NCBI GenBank assembly: GCA_015061905.1
Contig: SUVQ01000006.1
Coordinates: 1-64,000 of the forward strand
DNA: 64,000 nt
Direction of reading: 5' to 3'
DNA from: Verrucomicrobiota bacterium
Lineage (GTDB): Bacteria > Verrucomicrobiota > Verrucomicrobiia > Opitutales > UBA953
Shown here one piece after another: positions 34,736-45,206 of the stretch. The notes under the pieces were generated by a model. That model was not told the origin of the DNA and did not search any database. It saw only the letters and a list, made by a program, of their open reading frames with translations. Numbering within the stretch: the stretch's first letter is position 1; every line of letters begins with the position of its first letter. Made by a program: the position numbers and the translations under genes.

Positions 34736-35701
34736 TCAGGAGTTCGGCAGCATGAGGGATTTTTCACGGGCAAGCATTTGTTCAGCGAGTCCGTGCAGAA
34801 GCGGAAGCGTTCCCGCCGTTACGGTTACGAGATTTTTCAGTGCAGGAAACGCGTGTTGGCGGAAATGCGGTTTCCCCATTTTTGCGGAAAGGAAAAAATA
34901 CGCGCCGAGTGCCTGCATGAGGCGTTGAGCGGCGGCACGAAAAAGATTTTCCTCCGCCGTGCGGTCTGCGGGAACGCCGATTTTTTGGCAGTAAAATTGC
35001 AGAAGAGATTTTCGGGCTTCCGGAGAAATTTCCGTGTAGGGATCGAACAAAAGCGAGGCGACATCATACCAGCCGGTTCCGACGCGCATTCCCTGAAAAT
35101 CAATGAACACGGCGTTCCCGTCTTTCCAGAGAATATTTTGCGATTGGCAATCGCGGTGAACGAGTTGCGGCGGGAGCGCGAGCAGAGTTTCGGCAAGGTC
35201 GGAAAGCTCCTCTTCGAGTGCCGTTTTTTCCGAAGCGGAAAGCGGAATTTTCAAACCGTTTTCCACGGCGTTTTTCAAAAAATAATCGCGTTCCCATTGG
35301 TAATAAGCGCGATTGAAGCCGTCTCTCATCATCGGGAAATCCGGCGGAAGATTTTTTATTCCCTGCGTGTGCAGACAAGCCAAGCCGCATAACGCCGAGC
35401 GGTAAGCGGGAAGAAAATCCGCTGAGTTTTCGCGCTGAAGCGTCCACAAATCGGTATCTCCGAGATCTTCCATGACAAAGAGTTTTTTCTCGGGAAGATC
35501 AAGCAAAACAGCCGGCGCGGGAACGCCGATTTTTTTCAGGAAGCGGGCAATTCCCGCATAATACGCGTTTTCCTCTTTTTCCGTATCGTAAAAACAGAAT
35601 ACGGCGGGAACGCCTTCAAAATCGTTTCGGAAAAAGCGCCGCGTGCCTCCGCCCTTTTTCAGTTCCGTGCTTTCGCTCAATATTTTTTCGAGTGAACACA
35701 T
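34736..35701 (-). CDS. Aminoglycoside-phosphotransferase-fold kinase, AmgK-like
   Basis: 321 residues from the ATG at 35701; the longer in-frame start at 35806 would overlap ybeY heavily. Kinase motifs: catalytic H182-x-D184-x4-N189 (HRDCQSQN) and metal-binding D201 in FIDFQGMRVGTGWYDVASL. That combination is typical of AmgK-type sugar kinases, which phosphorylate N-acetylmuramate/N-acetylglucosamine at C1 in wall recycling. No MurU homologue is beside it, so the substrate is inferred. It begins 1 bp after ybeY. Confidence 0.7.
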   Translation of the reverse strand: MCSLEKILSESTELKKGGGTRRFFRNDFEGVPAVFCFYDTEKEENAYYAGIARFLKKIGVPAPAVLLDLPEKKLFVMEDLGDTDLWTLQRENSADFLPAYRSALCGLACLHTQGIKNLPPDFPMMRDGFNRAYYQWERDYFLKNAVENGLKIPLSASEKTALEEELSDLAETLLALPPQLVHRDCQSQNILWKDGNAVFIDFQGMRVGTGWYDVASLLFDPYTEISPEARKSLLQFYCQKIGVPADRTAEENLFRAAAQRLMQALGAYFFLSAKMGKPHFRQHAFPALKNLVTVTAGTLPLLHGLAEQMLAREKSLMLPNS

Positions 35702-35702
35702 T

Positions 35703-36248
35703 TTACGGGAACACGGGAGTTTTAAGCGGCGCGAGATTTTTTTCGCGAAGCAAGTTGAGCGCGAATGCTTCTGCGGAGCGCATTTCGCGGCGGTCTGCTT
35801 CCTCAATATCGTCCAAGCCCGCGAGATGCAGCCAGCCGTGAACGAGATAAAGCAGAAGCTCGTCCGCTTCGGAAACGTTCAATTCTTTCGCCATGCGTTG
35901 AGCTTGGGCCACGCAAACGCAAATTTCGCCGGCAAAAGCATCGCCGGCGGCAATATCTTTGTCGGAGGCATTTTCGCTTTCCGGAGCGGCGTTTCCGGCA
36001 AGCCGGGTTTTCGGGTGCGTGAAAATCTCGTCGCCCGGGAACGTAATAACGTCGGTTTTTGACGGATCGCCGAGAAAGGCTTCGTGCATTTCACAAATCT
36101 CCTCATCGCCGAGAAAGGCAACCGAGAGCGTTCCCGCCGGAAAAGCCCACGGCGCATTTTCCCGCAGGCAAGCGACGACGGCGGAAATTTCCTCCGCGTC
36201 GATAGAAAAGCCGTCGACTCCGCAAAAAACGTCAACTTCGTTGTTCAT
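35703..36248 (-). CDS. ybeY: rRNA maturation RNase YbeY, third metal ligand His replaced by Asp
   Basis: 181 residues. The zinc site reads H137-G-W-L-H141-L-A-G-L-D-D147; the family motif has His at the last position. Asp can bind zinc, so function may be kept. An insertion rich in Ala, Glu and Asp (about 78-105) follows TDVITFPGDEI. YbeY processes 16S rRNA ends and monitors ribosomes. It lies 6 bp after the PgpH-like gene, an arrangement known from Firmicutes (yqfF-ybeY). Confidence 0.88.
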   Translation of the reverse strand: MNNEVDVFCGVDGFSIDAEEISAVVACLRENAPWAFPAGTLSVAFLGDEEICEMHEAFLGDPSKTDVITFPGDEIFTHPKTRLAGNAAPESENASDKDIAAGDAFAGEICVCVAQAQRMAKELNVSEADELLLYLVHGWLHLAGLDDIEEADRREMRSAEAFALNLLREKNLAPLKTPVFP

Positions 36249-36254
36249 AAATGC

Positions 36255-38630
36255 CTACGCTTCTTTTTTGACGATGCGCACCTTGGTGCGTTTATCCGCC
36301 GGCGTTGCGTCCGCCGGAGTTACGCCGCCCGCTTCTTTCGGATATTCGATTCGATGATGAAACGTGTGAAGCACGGATTTTACGAGACTTGCGCGAATCA
36401 CGGAAATTTGAGCCATCGTAATGGCGCAATCGTCAAATTCTCCGTCGTAAATGCGGGAACGTATGAGCGAACCGACGAGTTCCTCCACCGCTTGCGGCGT
36501 GATTTTTTTAAGGGAACGCGAAGCCGCCTCGACGATATCGCACATCATAATAATCGCCGCTTCCAGCGAGCGCGGTTTCGGTCCGTCGTAGCGGAAGAGC
36601 GTTTCGTCCACAACGGCATTTTCGCCTTCTTCGGAGACGGCGAGGTCTTTTGCTTTTTTGAAAAAGTAGCCGACCAGGCTCGTGCCGTGGTGCTGCTCAA
36701 TAACGTCCCGCACGCGTTCCGGCAAGTGATATTCGGAGGCGAGTTCGGCTCCGTCGCGCACGTGGCTCTTGATAATCAGCGCAGACATTTGCGGCGTGAT
36801 ATCGTCGTGCGGATTGCGATCGCTTCCCTGATTTTCCGTAAAATATTCCGGTTTGAAAGTTTTCCCGATGTCGTGGAACAAAGCGGCACATTTGCAAAGT
36901 GCCGTGTTCGCGCCGACTTCGTGCGCCGCCTGCTCCGCGTAATTAGAAACCATCACGCAGTGGTGAAACGTTCCCGGCGCCACCAATTGCAATTTTCTCA
37001 GCAACGGGTGATTGTAATCCGCAAGCTCAATGAACGTAATATTCGTTCTCGCCCGGAAAACGCCCTCAAGCATTCCCAAAACGCCGGCGGAAACCACACC
37101 GTAAAAAAGCCCGATCAAAATAGCGGAAAGCGTATTTGCCAAAATCTGAAGCCACGACGTTTCCGCGTAATAGCCGACGCACAGCGCCGTCAGCGCCATC
37201 GCCAAGCCCGAGTAAAAACCGGCGCGCACCAACGTCGAACGCTTCATCGCATTGCGTGCCACGCGCACCGCTATCAGCGACGACACGGAAATCATCATCA
37301 GAATTTGGATGTTCCCGCCCAGCATCAGCGAAGCCACTGCGCCGACGAAGAGCGAGGCAAGAATCCCCAGCGGCGCTCCCGCGATTGCGGAGACCGAAAT
37401 CGCAACAATCGCCGGAGACGAGAGCCAAACCAGCGCATCTCCCAAAGAGCCGAATGCCTGCACGGCGGTATCGGATTCCGTTAGTTCCAAAATAACGCGT
37501 ATCAGCAAAATGTTGATAACCGTCATCACGCCCGTAAAAAGCAAACGACGGCGCATCGGTGCGCCTCCGCTCGGAACCAGCAGGCTACGATAAATAATCG
37601 CGATTACGACAACGCAGAAAACGTAAAGCAGATTTGTCAGAAACGAAATCGACACGCCGAGCCGCCGCGTTTCATGCTCCGATTGCGCGGCGCGATACGC
37701 CATCCAGCGTTCTGCGATTTCCTCATCGACGCGCATCCCCGGCAAAAGCAACGGCGTGCCTTCGTTCACGCGGACAACCACCGGCGCAACCGCCGCCACC
37801 GCCGCATCCTTCTGTTTGTTCGTCGTCTCGGCATCAAAAACGACGTTCGGGCGAATCAGCGGAGAAAACATATCCACCACCACGGGAACGGATTGGGTTA
37901 GCCGCTCAACCGGAAAACCGTTAAAAACTTTTCGCCAGCAACAAACTTCAACTTCTTCGGCGAATTTTTTGCGAAATTCAGTCGGAGTCAGACCGTTGCG
38001 CCTCGAAAATGCGGCGGCTACCGGCGAGCGTCCCCTTTCTTCGGCGATCCCGTTTTCCGCCAAATCTCTAAAAATACGCACACTTTCGTCCGTAAGCAAT
38101 TTGTAGCGGTCGGCGGTTACGCAATTGTCAACGAGGCGGGAAACATCAATTGCCAGGCGATTCAAAATGTCCTGCAACGCGGAGTCGCTGTCGGTAACTT
38201 TTTGCTCCTCGAAAATCGAAAGAATCATGTCCAGCCGCTGGGCGCGTTCCTTGGTTTCGTAAATGGCATCAAAATTTTCGGCGATGGCGTTCCCGACCAA
38301 GATATATTTTTCCAAAACCCGGTTAATCTGCTCCATATCCGGACGATACACGGGAACGACATTGTAAAGTGCCTCTTCTTCCTTCGCTCGCTTACGCACA
38401 GCACTTTCGTAGGAAAAATCAAAGGGAGCGTCGAAGCGAAACGTCAATTGCATGCCTTTGAAAATGATCGGCGTATGCGGCGGGCGTCCCCAAAAGGCGA
38501 CGAACGCGACAAGCGCGACAAAGAGCAAGACGCCGACCGCCGAAGAAAGCCAACGGGAAAAGCTCCCGCGAGGAGCTTCCGTTGCCGGTTCACGATGCTT
38601 CTTTTTTTGTCCGTGTTGAAAAATCTGCAT
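36255..38630 (-). CDS. PgpH/YqfF-like 7TM-HD phosphohydrolase
   Basis: 791 residues from ATG 38630. One N-terminal membrane helix (about 28-46) is followed by a large extracytoplasmic 7TMR-HDED domain. A block of about seven transmembrane helices comes next, then a cytoplasmic HD domain with LFHDIGK and a conserved late HD-type Asp (MMCDIVEAAS). PgpH enzymes hydrolyse c-di-AMP; in Gram-negatives the substrate is less sure. It heads the minus-strand run that continues with ybeY, the AmgK-like kinase, rph and rlmN. Confidence 0.88.
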   Translation of the reverse strand: MQIFQHGQKKKHREPATEAPRGSFSRWLSSAVGVLLFVALVAFVAFWGRPPHTPIIFKGMQLTFRFDAPFDFSYESAVRKRAKEEEALYNVVPVYRPDMEQINRVLEKYILVGNAIAENFDAIYETKERAQRLDMILSIFEEQKVTDSDSALQDILNRLAIDVSRLVDNCVTADRYKLLTDESVRIFRDLAENGIAEERGRSPVAAAFSRRNGLTPTEFRKKFAEEVEVCCWRKVFNGFPVERLTQSVPVVVDMFSPLIRPNVVFDAETTNKQKDAAVAAVAPVVVRVNEGTPLLLPGMRVDEEIAERWMAYRAAQSEHETRRLGVSISFLTNLLYVFCVVVIAIIYRSLLVPSGGAPMRRRLLFTGVMTVINILLIRVILELTESDTAVQAFGSLGDALVWLSSPAIVAISVSAIAGAPLGILASLFVGAVASLMLGGNIQILMMISVSSLIAVRVARNAMKRSTLVRAGFYSGLAMALTALCVGYYAETSWLQILANTLSAILIGLFYGVVSAGVLGMLEGVFRARTNITFIELADYNHPLLRKLQLVAPGTFHHCVMVSNYAEQAAHEVGANTALCKCAALFHDIGKTFKPEYFTENQGSDRNPHDDITPQMSALIIKSHVRDGAELASEYHLPERVRDVIEQHHGTSLVGYFFKKAKDLAVSEEGENAVVDETLFRYDGPKPRSLEAAIIMMCDIVEAASRSLKKITPQAVEELVGSLIRSRIYDGEFDDCAITMAQISVIRASLVKSVLHTFHHRIEYPKEAGGVTPADATPADKRTKVRIVKKEA

Positions 38631-38815
38631 TCTAAGAAATTCTGAAACGCTTAATTTTACGCGGGAACGCCAATCCGCGCAAGCCGCAAGCAAAACCGCC
38701 TTTTCAAAACAAAATTTCACGCCACAAATTCACTTGTAAAACAAAATCTTTTTCTATGTAATGCGCCGAAATTTTTTGAGACAGTATTTTCCGATTTGAT
38801 AAATTTTAAGAAATT

Positions 38816-40321
38816 ATGAAACCGCTGATTCTTATTGTTGACGACGAGAAAAACACCCGCGAAGGGCTTGCCGCCACCCTCGAGGAGCAATACGAAGTTT
38901 CCATGGCAAGCAATGCGGACGAAGCGTTCCGCCTTATGGATATCGAGAATTTCGATGTCATAATCACCGACCTGCGCATGGCGGGGCAATCCGGACTTTC
39001 CGTCATAGACCGCGCGCTGGAACTGCCGCAAAAACCCGTTTGCATCATGATGACCGCCTACGGGAACGTCGAAACTGCCGTTGAAGCAATGCGCCGCGGA
39101 GCTTACGACTTTTTGACCAAGCCGCTGAATCTCGAAAAACTCGAAATCGTTATCCAAAGAGCACTCAAAAGCCGCGACACCGAAAAGGAAAATCGCGCGA
39201 TGCGAGCCCGCCTGGACAACAAATTCAGTTTCAAAGGCTTAGTCGGCGAAAGCGACGCGCTCACGTCCTGCGTTGAAAAAGCGAAAAAAGTCGCCGCCTC
39301 CAAAGCAACCGTGCTCCTTCTCGGCGAAACGGGAACGGGCAAGGAACTTTTCGCCCAGCTTATTCACCAAAACAGCCAGCGCGCCAAAGGACCGTTCGTT
39401 CCCGTTCACTGCGCCGCCATCGCCGCCACGCTTTTGGAAAGCGAAATTTTCGGTCACGAAAAAGGAGCGTTCACGGGTGCCAACGAACGCCGCATCGGGC
39501 GTTTTGAATCCGCAAACGGCGGCACGCTTTTTCTGGACGAAATCGGAGAAATTGACCTCGCGACCCAGGTAAAACTTCTCCGCTTCCTCGAAACCCGCGC
39601 CATTGAGCGGCTCGGCTCGCAGAAACAAATCCAGCTCGACGTCCGCCTTGTTTGCGCCACCAACCGCGACTTGGCAAAAATGGTCGCCGAAGGCACATTC
39701 CGTGAAGATCTTTACTACCGCCTTTCCGTCGTCGCGCTGATACTTCCGCCTTTGCGGGAACGCGCGAGCGACATTCCGATTTTGATTAACCACTACATTC
39801 GGCATTTTGCGGCAGAGAACGGACTCAAGCCGCCGAAAATTTCGTCAAAGGCAATGACGATTTTCGGAAAATACACTTGGCCCGGCAACATTCGCGAATT
39901 GCGCAATCTTTGCGAAAACCTCGTCGTTATGCACGCCGGAAGCGAAGTCGGCGAATACGATTTGGATTCCCGCTTTCTGCTCAAGCGCATCGAGCCGGCG
40001 ATGCCCGTCATTCCCAGCACTAACACTTCTCCCTCCGGGGAACCGCTCTCCGAAAAGGAACTTCTTAAGACCCTGAAAAAAGATCGCGCAACCCAACGCG
40101 AAAAAATCAAAAAAGTGCGCATGCAAGCTCTTTCCAAACGGGAAAACGAAAAACGCCTGATGCGCGAAGCTCTCATTCGGGCAAACGGAAACCGCACCGC
40201 AGCGGCGGATTATCTCGGAATTTCCCGACGCACCTTCCACCGGAAACTCCTCGAAGATCCGTCCATCGCCTCCGGCTACACGGCAAAACGCGGCAGACGG
40301 TCTGAGGCTGACAACATTTAA
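38816..40321 (+). CDS. NtrC-family sigma-54-dependent response regulator
   Basis: 501 residues. Receiver domain 1-120 with phospho-Asp52 and Lys102; AAA+ domain at 140-380 with Walker A GETGTGKE (170-177), sigma-54 contact loop GAFTGA (217-222) and the arginine-finger region. A charged linker follows, then a Fis-type helix-turn-helix at about 455-490 (NRTAAADYLGISRRTFHRKL). The histidine kinase at 14804 is the only candidate partner in the window. No -24/-12 promoter was identified by eye. Confidence 0.93.
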   Translation: MKPLILIVDDEKNTREGLAATLEEQYEVSMASNADEAFRLMDIENFDVIITDLRMAGQSGLSVIDRALELPQKPVCIMMTAYGNVETAVEAMRRGAYDFLTKPLNLEKLEIVIQRALKSRDTEKENRAMRARLDNKFSFKGLVGESDALTSCVEKAKKVAASKATVLLLGETGTGKELFAQLIHQNSQRAKGPFVPVHCAAIAATLLESEIFGHEKGAFTGANERRIGRFESANGGTLFLDEIGEIDLATQVKLLRFLETRAIERLGSQKQIQLDVRLVCATNRDLAKMVAEGTFREDLYYRLSVVALILPPLRERASDIPILINHYIRHFAAENGLKPPKISSKAMTIFGKYTWPGNIRELRNLCENLVVMHAGSEVGEYDLDSRFLLKRIEPAMPVIPSTNTSPSGEPLSEKELLKTLKKDRATQREKIKKVRMQALSKRENEKRLMREALIRANGNRTAAADYLGISRRTFHRKLLEDPSIASGYTAKRGRRSEADNI

Positions 40322-40330
40322 AATCTGTGC

Positions 40331-40368
40331 TAAAAGATGCGGCATGAGTTTTTCTACCGCATCTTTTA
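40331..40368 (+). promoter_or_regulatory. 12-bp hairpin with the PstS-like start codon in its loop
   Basis: TAAAAGATGCGG (40331-40342) pairs perfectly with CCGCATCTTTTA (40357-40368). The loop carries the ATG at 40344. It lies 10 bp after the NtrC-type stop codon. It could stop transcription from the regulator gene, mask translation of the PstS-like gene, or both. Confidence 0.6.
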
Positions 40369-41267
40369 TCTTAAAAAGAACCTGTCTCGCTGCGGCTCTG
40401 CTCACGGCGGGAACGCTTGCCCTCCTTGCAGAAACACCCGTGCGCTACTCCGGCTCGGACTTCCTCGCCGGCGAGCCCGAAAAAGCACTGAATGCCCACA
40501 TCGAGAAAAACTACGGCGAAGCCCCGGCGAGCAAACTTCGCGGAAGCATCGCCGGAGAAAAGGAACTGCGCGGCGGCAAAGCAGACTTCGCCCTCCTCAT
40601 GCTTCCCGCCGCCGGAAAAAACATTCCGGAAGTCAAAGCCGGCGAATGGCGCGTGTTCCCGGTCGGCTACCAGGTTGCTTACGTTGCCGCCGCCGCCGCC
40701 AATCCGCTCAATGAAATTACTTTCGAACAGCTTGCCTCCATTTTCGGAAACTTTTCAAAAACCGAAGCCAAAAGCTGGGAAGAACTCGGCGCAACCGGAT
40801 TTTCGCCCTCCATTACGCCCTGCTCCGGCGACCTTTCAAAAACCAACGCGGTAACGTTTTTCCAAAGAAAAGTGCTCCCGAACTTCGCATTCCGCCCCGC
40901 CGTCCGCAATCTTGCTTCCGACGAGAACGCGTTTAAGGAAATTATCAACAATCCCGGAGCCGTCGCCATTGTCGGCAAACAAATGCCCGCCGGAGTTCCG
41001 ATTAAACTTCTCGCCGTCGCCGATAATCACGAGAACGCGAACGCCACGGCATACGCCCCGATTTTTACGAATATCTACAACGGAGACTATCCGCTCACCA
41101 TTCCGCTTTACGTCGTTTATCCCACAAAAAACCGCGTGATGCTGAAGTCCGTTTTGTCTTACTTGTATTCACAGGAAATGGCGGACCAACTTGCAAATGC
41201 CGGATTTTTGCCGCTTGAACCCAAGTTGCGGGAACAGTTCCAAAAAGGCATTGACAATATCAAATAA
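40344..41267 (+). CDS. PstS-like periplasmic substrate-binding protein
   Basis: 307 residues with a signal peptide (about 1-28, ending LLAE). The PBP-like fold matches phosphate-binding proteins: YSGSDFLAGEPEKAL, GKADFALLM, VGYQVAYVAAAAANPLNEITFEQLASIFG and a C-terminal YVVYPTKNRVMLKSVLSYLYSQE. The phosphate-binding TGSGS-like loop is replaced by SGSD. No pstCAB genes follow, so it is a stand-alone receptor, as in some sensing or scavenging systems. Confidence 0.75.
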   Translation: MSFSTASFILKRTCLAAALLTAGTLALLAETPVRYSGSDFLAGEPEKALNAHIEKNYGEAPASKLRGSIAGEKELRGGKADFALLMLPAAGKNIPEVKAGEWRVFPVGYQVAYVAAAAANPLNEITFEQLASIFGNFSKTEAKSWEELGATGFSPSITPCSGDLSKTNAVTFFQRKVLPNFAFRPAVRNLASDENAFKEIINNPGAVAIVGKQMPAGVPIKLLAVADNHENANATAYAPIFTNIYNGDYPLTIPLYVVYPTKNRVMLKSVLSYLYSQEMADQLANAGFLPLEPKLREQFQKGIDNIK

Positions 41268-41310
41268 AAAAGATTTCCTTGCTCTTGCTTTTATTGCTTC
41301 GGCAATCTAA

Positions 41311-41386
41311 GCGGGCGTAGCTCAATTGGTAGAGTACCACCTTGCCAAGGTGGATGTTGGCGGTTCGAACCCGCTCGCCCGCTCCA
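41311..41386 (+). tRNA. tRNA-Gly (anticodon GCC)
   Basis: Cloverleaf with acceptor GCGGGCG (41311-41317) pairing CGCCCGC (41376-41382). D-loop TAGCTCAATTGGTAGA, anticodon stem CCACC/GGTGG with loop TTGCCAA (GCC), T-loop GGTTCGAAC, discriminator T, and encoded CCA at 41384-41386. It reads GGC and GGU codons. Confidence 0.97.
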
Positions 41387-41400
41387 CTTTCAAACAACAA

Positions 41401-41432
41401 AAAATCCCGAGTTCTTCGCTCGGGATTTTTTT
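41401..41432 (+). terminator. Terminator after tRNA-Gly
   Basis: AAAATCCCGAG and CTCGGGATTTTT form a stem around TTCTTCG, followed by more T. The A-run before it also lets it serve the flavin reductase remnant converging from the right. Confidence 0.9.
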
Positions 41433-41446
41433 GTTTTGCTTTTTTT

Positions 41447-42027
41447 CTATGCCTCGACGGGAACGCGAAGCACATCGCCGATTGCGTAAAAATGTCCGCC
41501 GGCAACATAGTGGAGCGTTCGCAAGTCCGACGGTGCTTCTTCAAATTTCCAATGCCCGTTTTCAAAAACACGGGAATCCGCCCAGGCACCGACACACTCG
41601 CCGATAATCAAATCGTAGGCTTTTTCGTTGTGCGGCTCCGAAACGACTTTGAAAATCATCCAGCCGGCGCAACCTTTCACGAGCGGAATTTCAAAACCGT
41701 CCATGTAGAAAAGCTCAGCCCCGCTTTTTTCAATCTTTTCGGGAACGTCATTCTTGCTGACGGAGCCCAAAGCGAGCGTCTCTTTCAAAATCCCGACCGT
41801 CGGTAACTGAAGCGCAAACATTCCGCTCGCATCTATCAGCTTGCGCGTAAAATGCGAGGAATCCACCACGACCGTCGCCTTACACGGCAAAACATCTAAG
41901 GGACACAAGCCCACGTCGCCGGCATCACATCGCACACGCCCGCGTGCACGGCGGAAACCAGCGTTGTCCCGCCGACATTGAGTAAGCGATACGCCTTTTC
42001 CGGCGCAACTTTCGAAATATTTTTCAT
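41447..42027 (-). pseudogene. Flavin reductase-like domain protein, frameshifted
   Basis: From ATG 42027 the frame reads a flavin reductase N-terminus (YRLLNVGGTTLVSAVHAG...MPATWAC) and stops at codon 44. The rest (PLDVLPCKATVVVDSSHFT onward to 41447) continues in another frame. The join is near 41903-41908, in TGTGT, consistent with a two-base insertion between Cys41 and Pro. Without it the protein would be about 192 residues with the FMN split-barrel fold. Either the gene is newly broken or the assembly has an error. Confidence 0.8.
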
Positions 42028-42068
42028 AAAACCAAATTCAAAAAAAAAAACGGCTTTCGTTCCCGCGC

Positions 42069-43970
42069 TCAAAGTTCGGATTTTATCGCATCAAAAGCGG
42101 CTTTGGCGGGAACGCCCTCAATCGGCAAGCCGCCCGTCGGCGGGCAACCTTCCGGCTGAAGAATCACTTTTTTCGCCGCAAAAATCGGACCGGTGCGCAC
42201 GGGATTCGTCGGACCGAAAATTCCGACGACGGGAACGCCGAGCATGTTGGCAAGGTGAAGCCCGCCGGTATCGTTCCCGCAAATAACGCGGCAAGCGGAA
42301 AGTTCGCGCATGTAATCGGGCAAATTCGTTTTTCCGGCGCGGTCGACAACGCGAGCGGAGTCAAGCCCCTCTGCGACCTGCGCGGTAATCGCGGCGTCTT
42401 TTGCCGTTCCGAAAAGGCGAATTTCGAGGCTCGGGAACGCCTCAAGCAAAAGCCCGATCAGCTCGCGCCAGCGCGTGATTTGCCAGCGTTTTTCCGGAGA
42501 ATTTTCCGTTCCGCAAATCAGGCCCACAATCGGTTTGTCGTTTGTATCCGAAGAAGCAATACGCAACGGCGTGAAATCCGGCTCCACGTCCAGAGCGTGG
42601 CGTTCCCGCAACCAACGTGCCCAGACGAGCGTTTGGTGGTTTTTCGTCAAATCCAAATCGGCGGGAACGCGCCAGGATTTTGTCAAAAGCGGACGCGGAT
42701 AGCCCTCGCGCGTCATTCCGCAACGCATCGGCGCGCCGGAAAGCCAAGCTTCCGCATCTCCGCGCAACGAGTTGGTAAACAGCACAAAAACTTCCGGATA
42801 TTCCGGGCGCAAAAGCTTGCGGCACGCGAACCAATAACCGAGCCCCTTGGATTTTGCCGGGAGCGCAATTAACTTGTCCGCGCAATTGAGCAGTTCCAGC
42901 ATCGGCAGGAAATGAGCCCGCGCCACGAGCGTGATTTCCGCGTCCGGACGCGCTTTACGCAAAGTTTGCACGAGAGGAAGCGCCATCACGATGTCGCCCA
43001 GCCAATTCGGCAAACGGATAAAAATTTTCTTCTTTTTCGGCATTTCTTTCAGTCCAAGGAATTTAAGGTTTTCTTCGAGGCGGCTACGGCGGTGGCGAAG
43101 ATTAAAATCGCGCAAGCCTTTCCAACGGTCATGCATCCAAAGCCAGTCGGCGCATGCGGAATCAGACTCGGAAAGCTTGTTCTCCAGCCAGCGATTAATC
43201 GCGAAATTGACCTCGTCTTTTCCCGTTCCCGCCGGCGCGATTTCCTCCGCTCGGATTTCTCCGCGCCAGAACCCCTTGCGCTCGCACCAAGCGGCAATCG
43301 TCTTCGTTCCCGCGTGACCGTGCGCCAGCGTTCCCGCAAGCTCGCTCGACGGCGCGACGCGCCCGAAAAACAGCGACAACACGCCGCGGCGACGCCCCGT
43401 TCCCTGATCCGGCAAAACGCAAACCAAGCCGTTTTCGTGCAGATAAGACAGTGCCTGCGTCAGCCCTCTTTTTCGCGAAAGCAGGCGGCAGCCCCAGCGT
43501 TCCCGCGTGTCTTTCACCCAGCGTTCGATTGCCGGATTGTCAAAAGGACGATAAAATACGCCGACGCGACGCTTTTGCAACGGCGGGTAAACGAGCGGAA
43601 TCGTCGTGAGCCCTTCCATCAGGGAAAAATGCGGAATTGCCACGACAATCGGCACATCTTTCTCAAGAACTGCGTCCAACGCCGCTGTATCCGCAGAAAA
43701 ATTTCTTAAAACCCGCGCTTTCGTGAAATGCGGGAACGCCAGCACCAACATTCCCATTTCCACCATGCGCCGACAACTATCCAAGGCGATTTTTCGCCGT
43801 GCGCGTTCCGTTTTTTCCGGGAAGCAAAGATACAAGTTCCGCAACATCATCTCACGGCGCTTTCGCATGAAAAAATAAACGCCGCTTCCAAGCAAAGAAG
43901 CCGTTCCCGCCGCCATCCATCGGGGCATGAGTGCTACAAAACCGCCTAAAATAACAATTAATGCTCTCAT
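42069..43970 (-). CDS. Fusion of LpxL-like lipid A acyltransferase and GT9 heptosyltransferase-like domain
   Basis: 633 residues. Residues 1-305 are an LpxL/HtrB-like acyltransferase: N-terminal membrane helix, catalytic H-F-S-L-M-E (IPHFSLMEG near 117), and PDQGTGRRRGV. Residues about 315-633 are a family 9 glycosyltransferase: FIRLPNWLGDIVMALP start and GNDTGGLHLANMLGVPVVGIFGPTNP near the end. Separately these enzymes acylate lipid A and add heptose to the core. The fusion implies coupling of the two steps at the inner membrane. Confidence 0.88.
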   Translation of the reverse strand: MRALIVILGGFVALMPRWMAAGTASLLGSGVYFFMRKRREMMLRNLYLCFPEKTERARRKIALDSCRRMVEMGMLVLAFPHFTKARVLRNFSADTAALDAVLEKDVPIVVAIPHFSLMEGLTTIPLVYPPLQKRRVGVFYRPFDNPAIERWVKDTRERWGCRLLSRKRGLTQALSYLHENGLVCVLPDQGTGRRRGVLSLFFGRVAPSSELAGTLAHGHAGTKTIAAWCERKGFWRGEIRAEEIAPAGTGKDEVNFAINRWLENKLSESDSACADWLWMHDRWKGLRDFNLRHRRSRLEENLKFLGLKEMPKKKKIFIRLPNWLGDIVMALPLVQTLRKARPDAEITLVARAHFLPMLELLNCADKLIALPAKSKGLGYWFACRKLLRPEYPEVFVLFTNSLRGDAEAWLSGAPMRCGMTREGYPRPLLTKSWRVPADLDLTKNHQTLVWARWLRERHALDVEPDFTPLRIASSDTNDKPIVGLICGTENSPEKRWQITRWRELIGLLLEAFPSLEIRLFGTAKDAAITAQVAEGLDSARVVDRAGKTNLPDYMRELSACRVICGNDTGGLHLANMLGVPVVGIFGPTNPVRTGPIFAAKKVILQPEGCPPTGGLPIEGVPAKAAFDAIKSEL

Positions 43971-44143
43971 CTCTTGTGCAACGATACGCAGAAACTATCA
44001 GCCGTGCCGCGTATTTTCAAACGCAAAGGCGTTTTCTCCTTGAGAAAAATCCATGAATTTCCGTATTGCCTCGTTCCCGCAAGTCGGCAAAAATCTGCAC
44101 TCCGAAGCGGGGCAAATCCGTTCCCGCCGAAATTTATCTTTTT

Positions 44144-45100
<957 letters not shown>

Positions 45101-45206
45101 AAGCAAAATTTCTCTTTAATCTTTAATCTTTAAGCTTTAAGCTTCTCCGAAGTTGTTCTTTCCCACGGAAAGCCGATTCGGCTTCCGCCGTGAAAATCGA
45201 ATTTTT

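Noticed and set aside
41447-41935. The 162-codon frame as a complete flavin reductase
   Set aside because: It starts inside the domain. The missing N-terminus is readable in another frame from 42027, so a frameshift explains it.
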